Notes: a model not told the origin generated them from the letters alone. A stretch of 64,000 bases of DNA from Streptomyces lavendulae subsp. lavendulae (GCF_002803845.1 NZ_CP024985.1:5653501-5717500), one strand, 5' to 3'. Numbered from the stretch's first letter, positions 15,341-23,540 are shown. Numbers and translations are program-made.

Positions 15341-15370
15341 GGGGTACCTGATGGGACCAGGCGTGCCGGG
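15341..15370. other. Right attachment junction (attR)
   Basis: The element arm GGGGTACC (15341-15348) precedes the core TGGGAC (15352-15357), after which the lipase frame resumes with CAG GCG TGC CGG. The arm is the inverted copy of GGTACCCC beside attL. Confidence 0.85.
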
Positions 15371-15597
15371 ACATGACTCCCGGGTCGTACGTGGTGAAGA
15401 ACCTGGCCTCCGGGGACGAGACCCCGGGTGTGGTGAAGTACGCGACGTTCTGGTCGGCGTGCGACGAGGTGGTCAACCCGGACGACAGCGTCCCGCTCGC
15501 CGGGGCCCTCAACACGCCGGTCGGCTGCCTGAAGCACAACGACCTGCTCGGCGACGAGGCCACCTCGGCCGGTGTCCGCGCCTTCCTCGCCTCCTAG
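15358..15597 (+). pseudogene. Lipase C-terminal fragment
   Basis: 80 codons continue the lipase of 5463 without their own credible start (reading QACRDMTPGSYVVKNL). They contain SACDEVVNPDDS, which supplies the likely acid, and LKHNDLL, which supplies the likely catalytic His. A TAG stop at 15595 overlaps the stop of the convergent gene. Without the N-terminal half there is no signal peptide and no nucleophile. An ATG at 15373 could give a 74-residue peptide, but no ribosome site supports it. Confidence 0.88.
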
Positions 15598-16175
15598 GCC
15601 CTGTCGGCCGTCTCCCCGGGCTGTACCCGCTGGAGCAGGCCGTACGTGAACTCCGCCACCAGAGGCCGCCCGGACGCGGTGAACGCCAGGCGCCAGCGGG
15701 TCGGTGCGGTGCCCTCCATCGGCCGGGCCGGGGGGAAGGCCCGTGCCACCTCGTCCACCGTCGCCGACCAGGGCCGCAGGTCCCCGGCCGCCGTGAGGAC
15801 GGGCCCCGGCGCCCCGGGGGCCCGGACCAGCCACTCGTTCCAGACCGCCCCGTCCGGCGCGGCCAGCACCTCGAAGCGCAGGCCCGGCCAGAGCGGCACC
15901 GGCCACAGCAGCGCCTCGCACTCCAGGTCACCGATCCGGCGCCGCTCGGCGGACTCCGGCGGCCCCAGCATCGACCGGTAGCGGGCCAGGGCCCCGCGGG
16001 AGCGCGGCGAGCGGACCATCGCCTGCCAGCGCCGGTTGGCCTCGCGCTGCTCGGCGAGCGTGGCGCCGAGGCGCAGCCGGGCCTCCTCGGCGAGGTCCGG
16101 CTGGAAGTCGGCCATCCGGCGTAGCAGTACCAGCTGGAAGGCGGCGGGGCCGAAGGAGCCGGGGGTCGCGGTCAT
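15594..16175 (-). CDS. Conserved Streptomyces protein of unknown function
   Basis: 193 residues from ATG 16175; a longer frame upstream would overlap the next promoter region. It is soluble. The N-terminus is a helical segment, FQLVLLRRMADFQPD followed by EEARLRLGATLAEQ; the C-terminal half has Trp-rich strands (LLWPVPLWPGLRFEVL, AVWNEWLVRAPG). I recognise no catalytic motif. It is convergent with the lipase and divergent from the SCO2400-like gene. Confidence 0.72.
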   Translation of the reverse strand: MTATPGSFGPAAFQLVLLRRMADFQPDLAEEARLRLGATLAEQREANRRWQAMVRSPRSRGALARYRSMLGPPESAERRRIGDLECEALLWPVPLWPGLRFEVLAAPDGAVWNEWLVRAPGAPGPVLTAAGDLRPWSATVDEVARAFPPARPMEGTAPTRWRLAFTASGRPLVAEFTYGLLQRVQPGETADRA

Positions 16176-16253
16176 GGAGGCAACGATTCCACACAGGATC
16201 CTTACGTTCCCGGAATGCAGCTGTTGCCGAGAACGGCATAGCCTGCGGGCGCC

Positions 16254-16973
16254 ATGAACTACTGCCCCGCCTGCCACAGACACCTCAACGGCGCGCTCGC
16301 CTGCGCCGGGTGCGGAACCCCGGCCGAGTACCTGACGGTCGCTCCGACGCCCGGCCCCGCGGTGCCGCCGGCTCCGCAGCCCGCCCTGGCGGAGGTGTTC
16401 GCCGACTCCCTCGTGGTGCTCTCCGTGCCGGGCGAGGGGCGCGCGGGCACCCGCCGCAGGGCCGTCACCCAGCGCAGACGCCGCCGGACCGTGCTGACGG
16501 TCGGCCTCGGGCTGCTGCTGGCGACCGGGGGCTCCATGGCGGTGGCCCGGATCGTGACGGACGACGGGGGTGTCGACCGGGCCGCCGAGGTGGTGCTGAC
16601 GGACGACGCCCCGAAGGATCCGGATCCGCTGCCCAGCCTGGGCGGCGGGCCCGCCGCGCCGTCGGCCCTGCCTTCGGCGAAGGCCGCCGCCGGGCGGGCG
16701 AAGGCGGCCGGGGCCGGGGGTGGGCCGAGCGGGTCCGCGCAGCCGTCCTCGGGGGCGAGCGCCTCCGCACCGGGGACGGCGGGGCCGTCGCAGAACGCTC
16801 CCGGCGGCGGGGCATCCGTACGGCCCTCGAATTCCGGACAGCCCGCGCCCGGTCCCACCGGGACGGCGAAGCAGCCCGGGAAGCCCCCGGAGCCGTCGGC
16901 GACGAAGCCCGCGCCGACGCCCACGCCGAAGCCGACCAAGAGCTGCGTGTTCTGGATCTTCGGCTGTTCCTGA
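16254..16973 (+). CDS. SCO2400-family zinc-ribbon membrane protein
   Basis: 239 residues. The N-terminus is a zinc ribbon, CPACHRHLNGALACAGCG (residues 4-21). A basic patch (RRRAVTQRRRRR) precedes one transmembrane helix (about residues 78-98). The outer part is a long Pro/Ser/Gly/Ala-rich linker ending in a hydrophobic Cys-containing tip, SCVFWIFGCS. This arrangement is typical of the SCO2400 family in Streptomyces: a cytoplasmic ribbon, one helix and an extracellular disordered tail. The role is unknown. It is convergent with the MarR gene, 18 bases away. Confidence 0.75.
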   Translation: MNYCPACHRHLNGALACAGCGTPAEYLTVAPTPGPAVPPAPQPALAEVFADSLVVLSVPGEGRAGTRRRAVTQRRRRRTVLTVGLGLLLATGGSMAVARIVTDDGGVDRAAEVVLTDDAPKDPDPLPSLGGGPAAPSALPSAKAAAGRAKAAGAGGGPSGSAQPSSGASASAPGTAGPSQNAPGGGASVRPSNSGQPAPGPTGTAKQPGKPPEPSATKPAPTPTPKPTKSCVFWIFGCS

Positions 16974-16991
16974 GCGGTGCTCCGGGGCCGC

Positions 16992-17414
16992 TCAGGCCAG
17001 CATGCGCCTGAGCAGGTCCCGCAGGGCCGTGCGCTCCTCGTCGGAGAGCCCGGCCAGCGGTTCGCGCGCGAAGTCCAGCGACTCGCGCAGCCGCTCCGCG
17101 GTCTGGAGCCCCTCATCGGTGGGGGCGGCCAGCTTCACCCGGCGGTCGGCCGGGTCCGGGCGCCGTTCGACCAGGCCGCGGGTCTCCAGCCGGTCGACGA
17201 TGCCGGTCACGTTCGAGGGCTCGCAGCGCAGCTTCTGTGCGATGCGGCGCATGGGGAGCGGCTCCAGCGACAGCAGCGTCAGCACCCTGGCCTGGGCGCC
17301 GGTGAGCTGGTGGCTGGCGGCCGCGTCCTCGTACTCCGTGTGGTAGCGGGCCACGACGTCGCCGATGAGCTCGACGACCTCGACGGTCACTGGGTCTGCG
17401 CGACGACTGGGCAT
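16992..17414 (-). CDS. MarR-family transcriptional regulator
   Basis: 140 residues from ATG 17414. A winged helix-turn-helix spans about residues 40-105: LTLLSLEPLPMRRIAQKL, recognition helix CEPSNVTGIVDRLETRG, wing RRPDPADRRVKLAAPT. Dimer helices flank it at both ends. The only Cys is in the recognition helix; there is no N-terminal Cys as in OhrR, so it is not a clear peroxide sensor even though an Ohr-type gene lies downstream of its neighbour. It is divergent from the oxidoreductase at 17523, with two matching operator-like repeats in the gap. Confidence 0.85.
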   Translation of the reverse strand: MPSRRADPVTVEVVELIGDVVARYHTEYEDAAASHQLTGAQARVLTLLSLEPLPMRRIAQKLRCEPSNVTGIVDRLETRGLVERRPDPADRRVKLAAPTDEGLQTAERLRESLDFAREPLAGLSDEERTALRDLLRRMLA

Positions 17415-17432
17415 GACTCCAGCGTACCCATT

Positions 17433-17484
17433 TACTTGACAACATGAAATATCCAGGAGCATGGTTGTTTCACGTTGTGAAGTA
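17433..17484. promoter_or_regulatory. Two inverted MarR-type operators
   Basis: TACTTGACAACATGAAAT (17433-17450) and GTTTCACGTTGTGAAGTA (17467-17484) are near reverse complements of each other (14 of 18 positions). Each is itself roughly palindromic; the second holds TTCAC-GTT-GTGAA. They lie between the MarR gene and its divergent neighbour, over both likely promoters. Confidence 0.7.
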
Positions 17485-17522
17485 TTCCTTCGCACCAGCA
17501 CCGCTTCCCCCAGGAGTTCCGC

Positions 17523-18545
17523 ATGTCTCAGATCCCCGCCGTCAGCCGTGAGTGGCACCTCGTCCGCCGTCCGCAGGGGTGGCCGGTCGCCGAGGACTTC
17601 GCCCTGCGCGAGGCGCCCGTCTCCGCCGAGCCCGCCCCCGGCCGGATCCTGGTCCGCAACCTCCACATGTCCGTGGACCCGTACATGCGCGGCCGGATGA
17701 ACGACACGAAGTCCTACATCCCGCCCTTCCGGCTCGACGAGCCGATGGAGGGCGGCGCGGTCGGCGAGGTCGTCGCCTCCGCCGCCGAGGGCTTCGCGGT
17801 CGGCGACCACGTCCTGCACGGCCTGGGCTGGCGCGAGTACGCCGACCTCGACGCGAAGCAGGCCGTCAAGGTCGACGCCTCCCTCGCCCCGCTCTCCGCC
17901 TACCTCGGCGTCCTCGGCATGCCGGGCCTGACCGCCTACGCCGGTCTCTTCGAGGTGGCCTCCTTCAAGGAGGGCGACGCCGTCTTCGTCTCGGGCGCGG
18001 CCGGTGCCGTCGGCGGCCTCGTCGGCCAGTTCGCGAAGATCAAGGGCGCCTCCCGGGTGATCGGCTCCGCCGGCTCGGACGAGAAGGTGACGCTGCTCAC
18101 GGAGAAGTACGGTTTCGACGCCGCCTTCAACTACAAGAACGGCCCCGTCGCCGAGCAGCTGCCGGCCGCCGCGCCCGACGGCATCGACGTCTACTTCGAC
18201 AACGTCGGCGGGGAGCACCTGGAAGCCGCCATCTCCTCCCTGAACGTGCACGGCCGCGCCACCCTGTGCGGGGCCATCGCGGGCTACAACGACACCGAGC
18301 CCGCCCCGGGCCCGCGCAACCTGATGATGGTCATCGGCAAGCGCCTGCGCCTCCAGGGCATCCTCGTCGGCGACCACTACGGACTGCAGCAGCAGTTCGT
18401 CAAGGACGTGGCCGGATGGCTGGCCTCCGGTGAGCTGCGCTACGACGAGACGGTCGTCGAGGGCGTCGAGAACGCCGCCGGCGCCTTCCTCGGAATGCTG
18501 CGCGGAGAGAACACCGGAAAGATGATCGTTTCTTTCACCGGTTAG
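17523..18545 (+). CDS. NADP-dependent MDR oxidoreductase (PTGR/CurA-like)
   Basis: 340 residues, ATG 17523. It is a zinc-free medium-chain reductase: an N-terminal GroES-like domain with DPYMRGRM, and a Rossmann domain with VFVSGAAGAVGGLVGQFAKI (about 150-168) and CGAIAGYND. This matches the leukotriene B4 dehydrogenase/curcumin reductase branch, which reduces alpha,beta double bonds of enones with NADPH. The natural substrate is unknown. Divergence from the MarR gene suggests induction by an electrophile or phenolic compound. The Ohr-like gene follows after 64 bases and may be co-transcribed. Confidence 0.86.
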   Translation: MSQIPAVSREWHLVRRPQGWPVAEDFALREAPVSAEPAPGRILVRNLHMSVDPYMRGRMNDTKSYIPPFRLDEPMEGGAVGEVVASAAEGFAVGDHVLHGLGWREYADLDAKQAVKVDASLAPLSAYLGVLGMPGLTAYAGLFEVASFKEGDAVFVSGAAGAVGGLVGQFAKIKGASRVIGSAGSDEKVTLLTEKYGFDAAFNYKNGPVAEQLPAAAPDGIDVYFDNVGGEHLEAAISSLNVHGRATLCGAIAGYNDTEPAPGPRNLMMVIGKRLRLQGILVGDHYGLQQQFVKDVAGWLASGELRYDETVVEGVENAAGAFLGMLRGENTGKMIVSFTG

Positions 18546-18609
18546 GCTCACTCCACACCGTCGCGATCGTGGGCGCGCATCGCGGCGATTCATCTGGAGG
18601 ATCCGCTTC

Positions 18610-19035
18610 ATGTCCATCACGCAGTCCGACGTCGCGTACACCGCTGTCGCCACCGCCGAGAACGGCCGTGACGGCCGCGTCGCCACCAACGACGGGCAGC
18701 TCGACGTCGTCGTGAACCCGCCGAAGGAGCTCGGCGGCAGCGGCGCCGGCACCAACCCGGAGCAGCTGTTCGCCGCCGGCTACAGCGCCTGCTTCCAGGG
18801 CGCCCTCAGCGTCGCGGCCCGCAACGAGAACGTCGACGTCACCGGCTCCACCGTCACCGCCGAGGTCGGCATCGGCAAGAACGACGAGGGCTTCGGCATC
18901 ATCGTCAAGATCACGGCCTCGATCCCGACCGTGGACGCCGCCGTCGCCAAGGACCTGGTCGAGAAGGCCCACCAGATCTGCCCGTACTCCAAGGCGACCC
19001 GCGGCAACATCTCGGTCGAGCTGAACGTCGCCTGA
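18610..19035 (+). CDS. Ohr/OsmC-family organic hydroperoxide reductase
   Basis: 141 residues, ATG 18610 after GGAGGATC. The two redox cysteines are in SACFQGAL (about residue 60) and the late HQICPYSKA (about 125), the normal Ohr spacing, with an NPPKELGGSG loop. Ohr enzymes are cytoplasmic dimers that reduce organic peroxides using lipoylated proteins as the electron source. Its place after an enone reductase and a MarR regulator suggests a shared electrophile/peroxide response. A strong terminator follows. Confidence 0.9.
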   Translation: MSITQSDVAYTAVATAENGRDGRVATNDGQLDVVVNPPKELGGSGAGTNPEQLFAAGYSACFQGALSVAARNENVDVTGSTVTAEVGIGKNDEGFGIIVKITASIPTVDAAVAKDLVEKAHQICPYSKATRGNISVELNVA

Positions 19036-19071
19036 CCGCACGCCGCGTCCGCGTCCTGACGGAACGCGAGT

Positions 19072-19103
19072 GAAGGCCGCACCCCCTCGGGGGTGCGGCC
19101 TTC
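19072..19103 (+). terminator. Strong hairpin terminator after the Ohr gene
   Basis: A perfect 15-base stem: GAAGGCCGCACCCCC (19072-19086) pairs with its complement at 19089-19103 across a two-base loop. Confidence 0.85.
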
Positions 19104-19121
19104 GCCGTCTAAACTGCCTCC

Positions 19122-20174
19122 ATGCGTGATCTTGCGGGGGGCTTCCGGTACTTGCTGGCCGGACAGAGATGGGTGTTCGGCAACGGCCGGTGGCTGGGCT
19201 TCGGCCTGCTGCCGGGCCTGGTCTCGCTGCTGCTCTACGCCGCGGCCCTGACCGGGCTCTTCTACGGCGCCGACGACTTCACCACCTGGGCCACGCCCTT
19301 CGCCTCGGACTGGTCCTCGCCCTGGCTCGGGCTCTTCCGCGGGTTCCTGACCGCGCTGCTCATCGGCCTCGGGCTGTTCCTCACGGTGATCACCTTCACC
19401 GCCGTGACCCTGCTCGTCGGCCAGCCTTTCTACGAGTCCCTCTCGGAGCAGGTCGACCGCAGCGAGGGCGGGGAGGTCCCCGAGTCGGGGCGCTCGTTCT
19501 GGGAGGACCTGTGGATCTCCGCCCGGGACAGCCTGCGGCTGCTGGTGCGGGTGCTGCTCTACGGGATCCTGCTGTTCGCCCTCGGGTTCATCCCGGTCGT
19601 CGGCCAGACCGTCGTCCCGGTGATCGGCTTCCTCGTCTCCGGCTTCTTCCTCACCCAGGAACTCACCTCCGTCGCCCTCCAGCGGCGCCGCGTCGACCTC
19701 GACGAGCAGCTGGCCCTGCTGCGCGGACGGCGGGCGCTGGCGCTCGGCTTCGGGGTGCCGCTGGTGCTGGTGTTCCTGATCCCGCTGGTCGCGGTCTTCC
19801 TGATGCCGGGTGCCGTGGCGGGGGCGACCCTGATGGCGCGCGAGCTGACCGGCGAGGACGGGGATCCGTCCGGCGAGCAGGAGGGTGAGCGGCCCCACTC
19901 CGAGCAGCCCCCCGCCCCGGCCTGGACCCCGGCTCCGGGACACCCTCAGGCGCAGGGGTACCCGCAGGCGCAGGCGTACCCGTCGGCGCAGGGCTACCCG
20001 CAGCCGCAGGGCTATCCGCAGGCCCCGGGACACCCGCAGCCGCAGGCGTACTCGCAGCCCCAGGGCTACTCGCAAGCGCAGGCATACCCGCAGCCCCAGG
20101 CGTACCCGCAGGCCCCCGCACACCCCCAGGCACCGGCCCCCGGTTTCGGGCCGCCTCCGCCCTCGTACCCGTAG
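19122..20174 (+). CDS. EI24/CysZ-like membrane protein with PQ-rich repeat tail
   Basis: 350 residues. The first 250 carry the EI24 domain: hydrophobic helices near residues 25-45, 75-105, 140-180 and 205-235, with GFIPVVGQTVVPVIGF. Bacterial relatives include the sulfate permease-like CysZ, but no transport residue can be named here. The C-terminal 100 residues are a disordered repeat of GYPQAQAYPQ-type units, rich in Pro, Gln, Tyr and Gly. This tail is cytoplasmic or external depending on topology and could bind partners. The gene runs almost up to the convergent oxidoreductase, three bases between stops. Confidence 0.8.
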   Translation: MRDLAGGFRYLLAGQRWVFGNGRWLGFGLLPGLVSLLLYAAALTGLFYGADDFTTWATPFASDWSSPWLGLFRGFLTALLIGLGLFLTVITFTAVTLLVGQPFYESLSEQVDRSEGGEVPESGRSFWEDLWISARDSLRLLVRVLLYGILLFALGFIPVVGQTVVPVIGFLVSGFFLTQELTSVALQRRRVDLDEQLALLRGRRALALGFGVPLVLVFLIPLVAVFLMPGAVAGATLMARELTGEDGDPSGEQEGERPHSEQPPAPAWTPAPGHPQAQGYPQAQAYPSAQGYPQPQGYPQAPGHPQPQAYSQPQGYSQAQAYPQPQAYPQAPAHPQAPAPGFGPPPPSYP

Positions 20175-20177
20175 GAC

Positions 20178-21077
20178 CTACGCGGCGCCGCGCCGCAGCA
20201 GGGTGATCGCCCCGACGGTGTCCTCCGCGCCGTGACGGGCCGGGTCGGCCTCCAGCCGCTCCCGCATCAGGTCCAGGTACGGGGAGATCAGCTCGGTGCT
20301 GACCCCCTGGTCCGCGGCGGTGCGCAGGAGGGTGCCGCTCGCCGCGACCTGCATGGCCAGGTTGGACACCACCCCGGTGGTGAAGTCCCGCGAGGTCAGC
20401 CGCTCGGCGGCGTTCCCGACGAAGAAGCCCATCGTGCCCAGCCACTCCGACAGCAGCGGGGACAGGTCCCCCGGCGCGATGTCCTCGCCCTCGATCAGCG
20501 CGTAGGCGTGCGAGATCCCCGCGAAGAGTCCCGTCATCGCGCTGAGCAGCGCCACGTCGTGCAGGGCCGCGTGGCCGGGGTCCGCGCCGACGAAGCGGGC
20601 CGCGGCAGGGACCTCCAGAACCTCCCGGTGGGCCTCGAAGAGGGCGCGGGAGCCGCTGTAGAAGACGTAGGCGCCGGATCCGGGGGTGTCGATCATCGTC
20701 GGGGTGCCCATGATCCCGGCGTCCACGAAGCGGGCGCCGCGCTCCTCGGCCCAGCGGGCCCGGGCCCGGCCCTCGGCGGGGGTGCCGGTGGTGAGGTTGA
20801 CCAGGTCCTTGCCGGTCAGGTCGACCCCGTCCAGCACCGCCGCGATGCTCGCGTCGTCCAGCAGGCAGAGCACGACGAGACCGTTCGCCGCGACGGCCGC
20901 GGCGGGGTCCGCGGCGACCCGGGCGCCGTGCGGGGCCAAGGCCCCGGCCTTGGCGGCGGTGCGGTTCCAGACGGTCACGGGGTGCCCGGCGGCGAGCCAG
21001 GCGCGGGCCAGGGCGGTGCCCATGCCGCCGAGGCCGAGGAGGGTGAGCGGACGCTTCGTCACATGTGTGTCGGTCAT
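20178..21077 (-). CDS. NAD(P)-binding oxidoreductase, imine reductase/hydroxyisobutyrate dehydrogenase-like
   Basis: 299 residues from ATG 21077. The N-terminal Rossmann domain has LLGLGGMGTALARAW and HPVTVWNRTAAKA, the Arg/Thr pattern that prefers NADP. A long helical C-terminal domain follows (from about 165), with the ALHDVALLSAMTGLFAG helix. This is the layout of actinobacterial imine reductases; the classical hydroxyisobutyrate dehydrogenase active-site Lys is not obvious. It is divergent from the HxlR regulator, which probably represses it. Confidence 0.83.
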   Translation of the reverse strand: MTDTHVTKRPLTLLGLGGMGTALARAWLAAGHPVTVWNRTAAKAGALAPHGARVAADPAAAVAANGLVVLCLLDDASIAAVLDGVDLTGKDLVNLTTGTPAEGRARARWAEERGARFVDAGIMGTPTMIDTPGSGAYVFYSGSRALFEAHREVLEVPAAARFVGADPGHAALHDVALLSAMTGLFAGISHAYALIEGEDIAPGDLSPLLSEWLGTMGFFVGNAAERLTSRDFTTGVVSNLAMQVAASGTLLRTAADQGVSTELISPYLDLMRERLEADPARHGAEDTVGAITLLRRGAA

Positions 21078-21171
21078 GCCGTTTAGCCTGGTGGCGGGCG
21101 CCGCAGCGCTCAAGTACGCACTTCGGGGTGGGTGGTTACCCCGGGGTGAGCGAGCAGGTGGGAGGGGTGCG

Positions 21172-21531
21172 ATGACGGTGGCGCGAAGGCCCGGGGCGGA
21201 CCACTGCGGGATCGCGGCGGCGATGTCCGTGATCGACGGGAAGTGGAAGGTCTCCGTCCTGTGGGAGTTGGAGCGTTCCCCGCGCCGCCGCTTCGGCGAG
21301 CTGCGCCGGCTGGTTCCGGGGGTGTCGGAGAAGGTGCTCACCGCGCAGCTGCGCGAACTGGAGGAGGACGGCATCGTCCACCGCGAGGCCTACGACGAGG
21401 TCCCGCCGCGCGTGGAGTACTCCCTGACCCTCCTCGGCCAGGAGCTGAACACCGCCCTGGAGTCGCTGGGGCAGTGGGGCGCCAAGCACCTCCTCCCCGA
21501 CTCCGCCCGAACCGGGGTCAGCCGGCGGTGA
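21172..21531 (+). CDS. HxlR-family transcriptional regulator
   Basis: 119 residues, ATG 21172 after GGGAGGGG. Residues 10-105 form the HxlR winged helix: DHCGIAAAMSVIDGKWKV with the conserved N-terminal Cys, RRRFGELRRLVPGVSEKVLTAQLRELEEDGIV, then the PPRVEYSLT wing. Such proteins often sense aldehydes or quinones through the Cys. The 94-base divergent gap contains AAGTACGCACTT (21112-21123), an inverted-repeat candidate operator. Its end overlaps the convergent nitrilase-like gene by 14 bases. Confidence 0.88.
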   Translation: MTVARRPGADHCGIAAAMSVIDGKWKVSVLWELERSPRRRFGELRRLVPGVSEKVLTAQLRELEEDGIVHREAYDEVPPRVEYSLTLLGQELNTALESLGQWGAKHLLPDSARTGVSRR

Positions 21532-22234
21532 CCTCGACCGTCACCACGCCCGGGGCGTCGGCGCCGGCCTCGGCGAGCAGTTCCCCGCCCGGGGCCCATG
21601 CCGCCGAGCGGCCGCAGCCCGTCCACGGGCCCGCCTGCCCGACGTGGTTGGCGAGGACCGTGTACAGGCCGGTCTCCCGCGCGATCCCGGGATAGACGGT
21701 GGCCCGCTCGGCGATCCCGTCGCCCGTGCCGTACAGGGAGCTCGCCAGGTGCACCCGGCAGCCGTCGGCGGCCGCGCGGCCGGTCAGGTCGGGGAAGTGG
21801 TTGTCGAAGCAGATCCCGAGGGAGAAGCGGATGCCACCGAGCTCGAACCGCCCGTCGGCCGTGCCCGCGACGAAGACGCCCTGCTCGTGGCGGTACAGGT
21901 GCTGTTTGGCGTACGTCGTCACGTGCGCGCCGTCCGCGTCGTAGACCAGTGTCGCGATGGCGGGCCGCGGCCCGTCGGTGCGCAGGGCGACGTTGACGGC
22001 GGTCGCGATCCGCGCCGAGCGCAGGGCGTCGAGGCGGGGGTCGTCGGGTCCGTCCACCCACAGCCCCGGGTCCCCGGCCAGCGCCTCCAGCTCGTACCCG
22101 GTGAGCGTGAACTCCGGGAAGACCACCAGCCCGGCGCCCTCGTCGCGGGCGGCCGCGGCCAGGGCGGCGGCCAGGGCGGCGTTGGCGGGGACATCGGCGG
22201 GGACGCAGCAGAACTGCGCGGCGGCGATCTTCAC
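21518..22234 (-). CDS. Carbon-nitrogen hydrolase (nitrilase superfamily)
   Basis: 238 residues, GTG start at 22234. The full Glu-Lys-Cys triad is visible: VVFPEFTLTGYE (Glu about 42), TYAKQHLYRHE (Lys about 110) and SLGICFDNHFP (Cys about 142). The protein is shorter than most nitrilases (about 260-280), with a trimmed C-terminus. Members cleave amides, carbamoyl groups or nitriles; the substrate is not predictable here. It stands alone between a regulator and LtrA, with no clear operon partner. Confidence 0.85.
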   Translation of the reverse strand: MKIAAAQFCCVPADVPANAALAAALAAAARDEGAGLVVFPEFTLTGYELEALAGDPGLWVDGPDDPRLDALRSARIATAVNVALRTDGPRPAIATLVYDADGAHVTTYAKQHLYRHEQGVFVAGTADGRFELGGIRFSLGICFDNHFPDLTGRAAADGCRVHLASSLYGTGDGIAERATVYPGIARETGLYTVLANHVGQAGPWTGCGRSAAWAPGGELLAEAGADAPGVVTVEVTAG

Positions 22235-22265
22235 GCGCCCCAGGATGCCAGCCGCCCGGACCGGC

Positions 22266-23477
22266 TCAGGGAGAGGGGTCGGCCCCCGGATCCCCGGGCC
22301 GCCCTCCCGGGTCCGGGCCGCCCGGGAGGCTGCCGTCGGCGCGCAGGAGGGCCAGTTCCGTGAGGTTGAGGGCCGTCACCAGGACGGACAGCAGCGCCAG
22401 CGCCCCCAGGGAGGGCAGCAGGGCCGCCACCGGGAGCACGGCCAGGACGGCTGCGGCGGCCCCCAGCCGGGTCACCGACCAGGAGCGGAACAGGTGCCAG
22501 CGGGTGTACCCGAAGGTGGCCAGGAAGAGCGCGCAGCCCCCGTACAGCAGGGCGGCCACGCCCAGCGGGAGCCGTTCGCCGGGGCGGGCCACCGCCTCGG
22601 CCATGCCGACGGCCACCGCGATGACCGAGGCGATCAGCGAGAGGTGCCCGTACGAGAGGACCTGCCGGGCCACGTCCGCCCGTACGGCGGCGGTCTCCAG
22701 GCCGTGGCGGACGGCGTCCGCGGCCAGGTGGAAGTACACCCACCACAGTCCGCAGACCAGGGTGAACGCCACGGCGACGGCGGTCAGGGAGCCCGCGCCC
22801 AGTTCGGGGGAGGTGGCCACCGGCGCCCCGACGGCCACGATCGACTCGCCCAGGGCGATCATCACGAACAGCCCGAACCGTTCGGCGAGGTGCCCCGACT
22901 CGAAGACCAGCCGGACCATGGCCCGGCGGGTCAGCCGGGGCGCGGCCAGGTCCACGGCGGCGGCCAGCGCCCACAGGCAGGTCCGGGTCCCGCCGTCGAG
23001 GAAGGCCCCGGTCAGCAACAGGGGCCCGCTGATCAGCACCGAGAGGGTCACCGGGGTGGGGGTCAGCCGCCGGGAGCGGCCGTGTGCCAGGGCGGCGAGG
23101 ACCACGCGGGCGCAGAAGTAGGCGCCGGCGAAGAGCACCCCGCGGTCCCCGAAGGCGCCGGGCAGGGCCAGGGCCATCATCAGGCCGCACAGTCCGGCGG
23201 CGAAGAGCCCGAGCCGGTTCAGCGGCAGGTCGGCGTCGTGGGTGTTGGCGTGGACGGTATTGCCGACCCACACCCAGTAGACGGGCACGAAGACGATCAG
23301 GGCCCGGCCGGTGCCGGCCCAGCCGTGGTCGTGGTGGAGCAGCGCGGAGACCTGGGTCACCGCGAACACCAGCACCAGGTCGAAGAACAGCTCCGACCAG
23401 GCCACCTTCTTCTCCGGCGGCCCGTCCTCGGCGCTCTGCGGCAGCTCCCGTTCCCGCCCCTGTTCCTCCAACGCCAC
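22266..23477 (-). CDS. Low temperature requirement protein A (LtrA) family membrane protein
   Basis: 403 residues, GTG start at 23477. Eleven or so hydrophobic helices run from about residue 45 to 375. Family marks include VAWSELFFDLVLVFAV at the start, YWVWVGNTVHANTHDAD, ERFGLFVMIALGESIVAVG and WWVYFHLAADAV. LtrA was first linked to low-temperature growth in Listeria; its biochemical role is not known. The C-terminus is Gly/Pro/Asp rich and probably disordered. Confidence 0.85.
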   Translation of the reverse strand: MALEEQGRERELPQSAEDGPPEKKVAWSELFFDLVLVFAVTQVSALLHHDHGWAGTGRALIVFVPVYWVWVGNTVHANTHDADLPLNRLGLFAAGLCGLMMALALPGAFGDRGVLFAGAYFCARVVLAALAHGRSRRLTPTPVTLSVLISGPLLLTGAFLDGGTRTCLWALAAAVDLAAPRLTRRAMVRLVFESGHLAERFGLFVMIALGESIVAVGAPVATSPELGAGSLTAVAVAFTLVCGLWWVYFHLAADAVRHGLETAAVRADVARQVLSYGHLSLIASVIAVAVGMAEAVARPGERLPLGVAALLYGGCALFLATFGYTRWHLFRSWSVTRLGAAAAVLAVLPVAALLPSLGALALLSVLVTALNLTELALLRADGSLPGGPDPGGRPGDPGADPSP

Positions 23478-23540
23478 GGCGTGTCCCCCCAGTTCCCCCG
23501 GTCGGTGTCGGGGGACAGGATGCCCGGCGGGCCGGGCGGC

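Larger units (their letters stand above)
5922..15357. mobile_element. 9.4-kb integrated phage-satellite-like element
   Basis: The element lies between two TGGGAC cores (5916 and 15352) and interrupts a lipase gene. Its genes, left to right, are a serine integrase, an unknown protein, an AAA ATPase, a prohead protease-capsid fusion, an HNH-like protein, a small-terminase-like protein, a small protein, a leftward four-gene cargo operon and a divergent XRE regulator. Base composition is visibly less GC-rich than the flanks, most clearly at 8.4-11.1 kb. There is no portal, tail, large terminase, lysin or conjugation gene. This set fits a phage-parasitic satellite better than a full prophage or a plasmid-like AICE, though a decayed prophage cannot be excluded. 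Confidence 0.88.

Noticed and set aside
5922..15357. Integrative conjugative element (AICE/pSAM2 type)
   Set aside because: No FtsK-like transfer protein, no Rep of known type and no tyrosine integrase or tRNA target; capsid genes point to phage origin.
16992..17414. OhrR peroxide sensor
   Set aside because: The conserved N-terminal cysteine of OhrR is absent although an Ohr-type gene is close.
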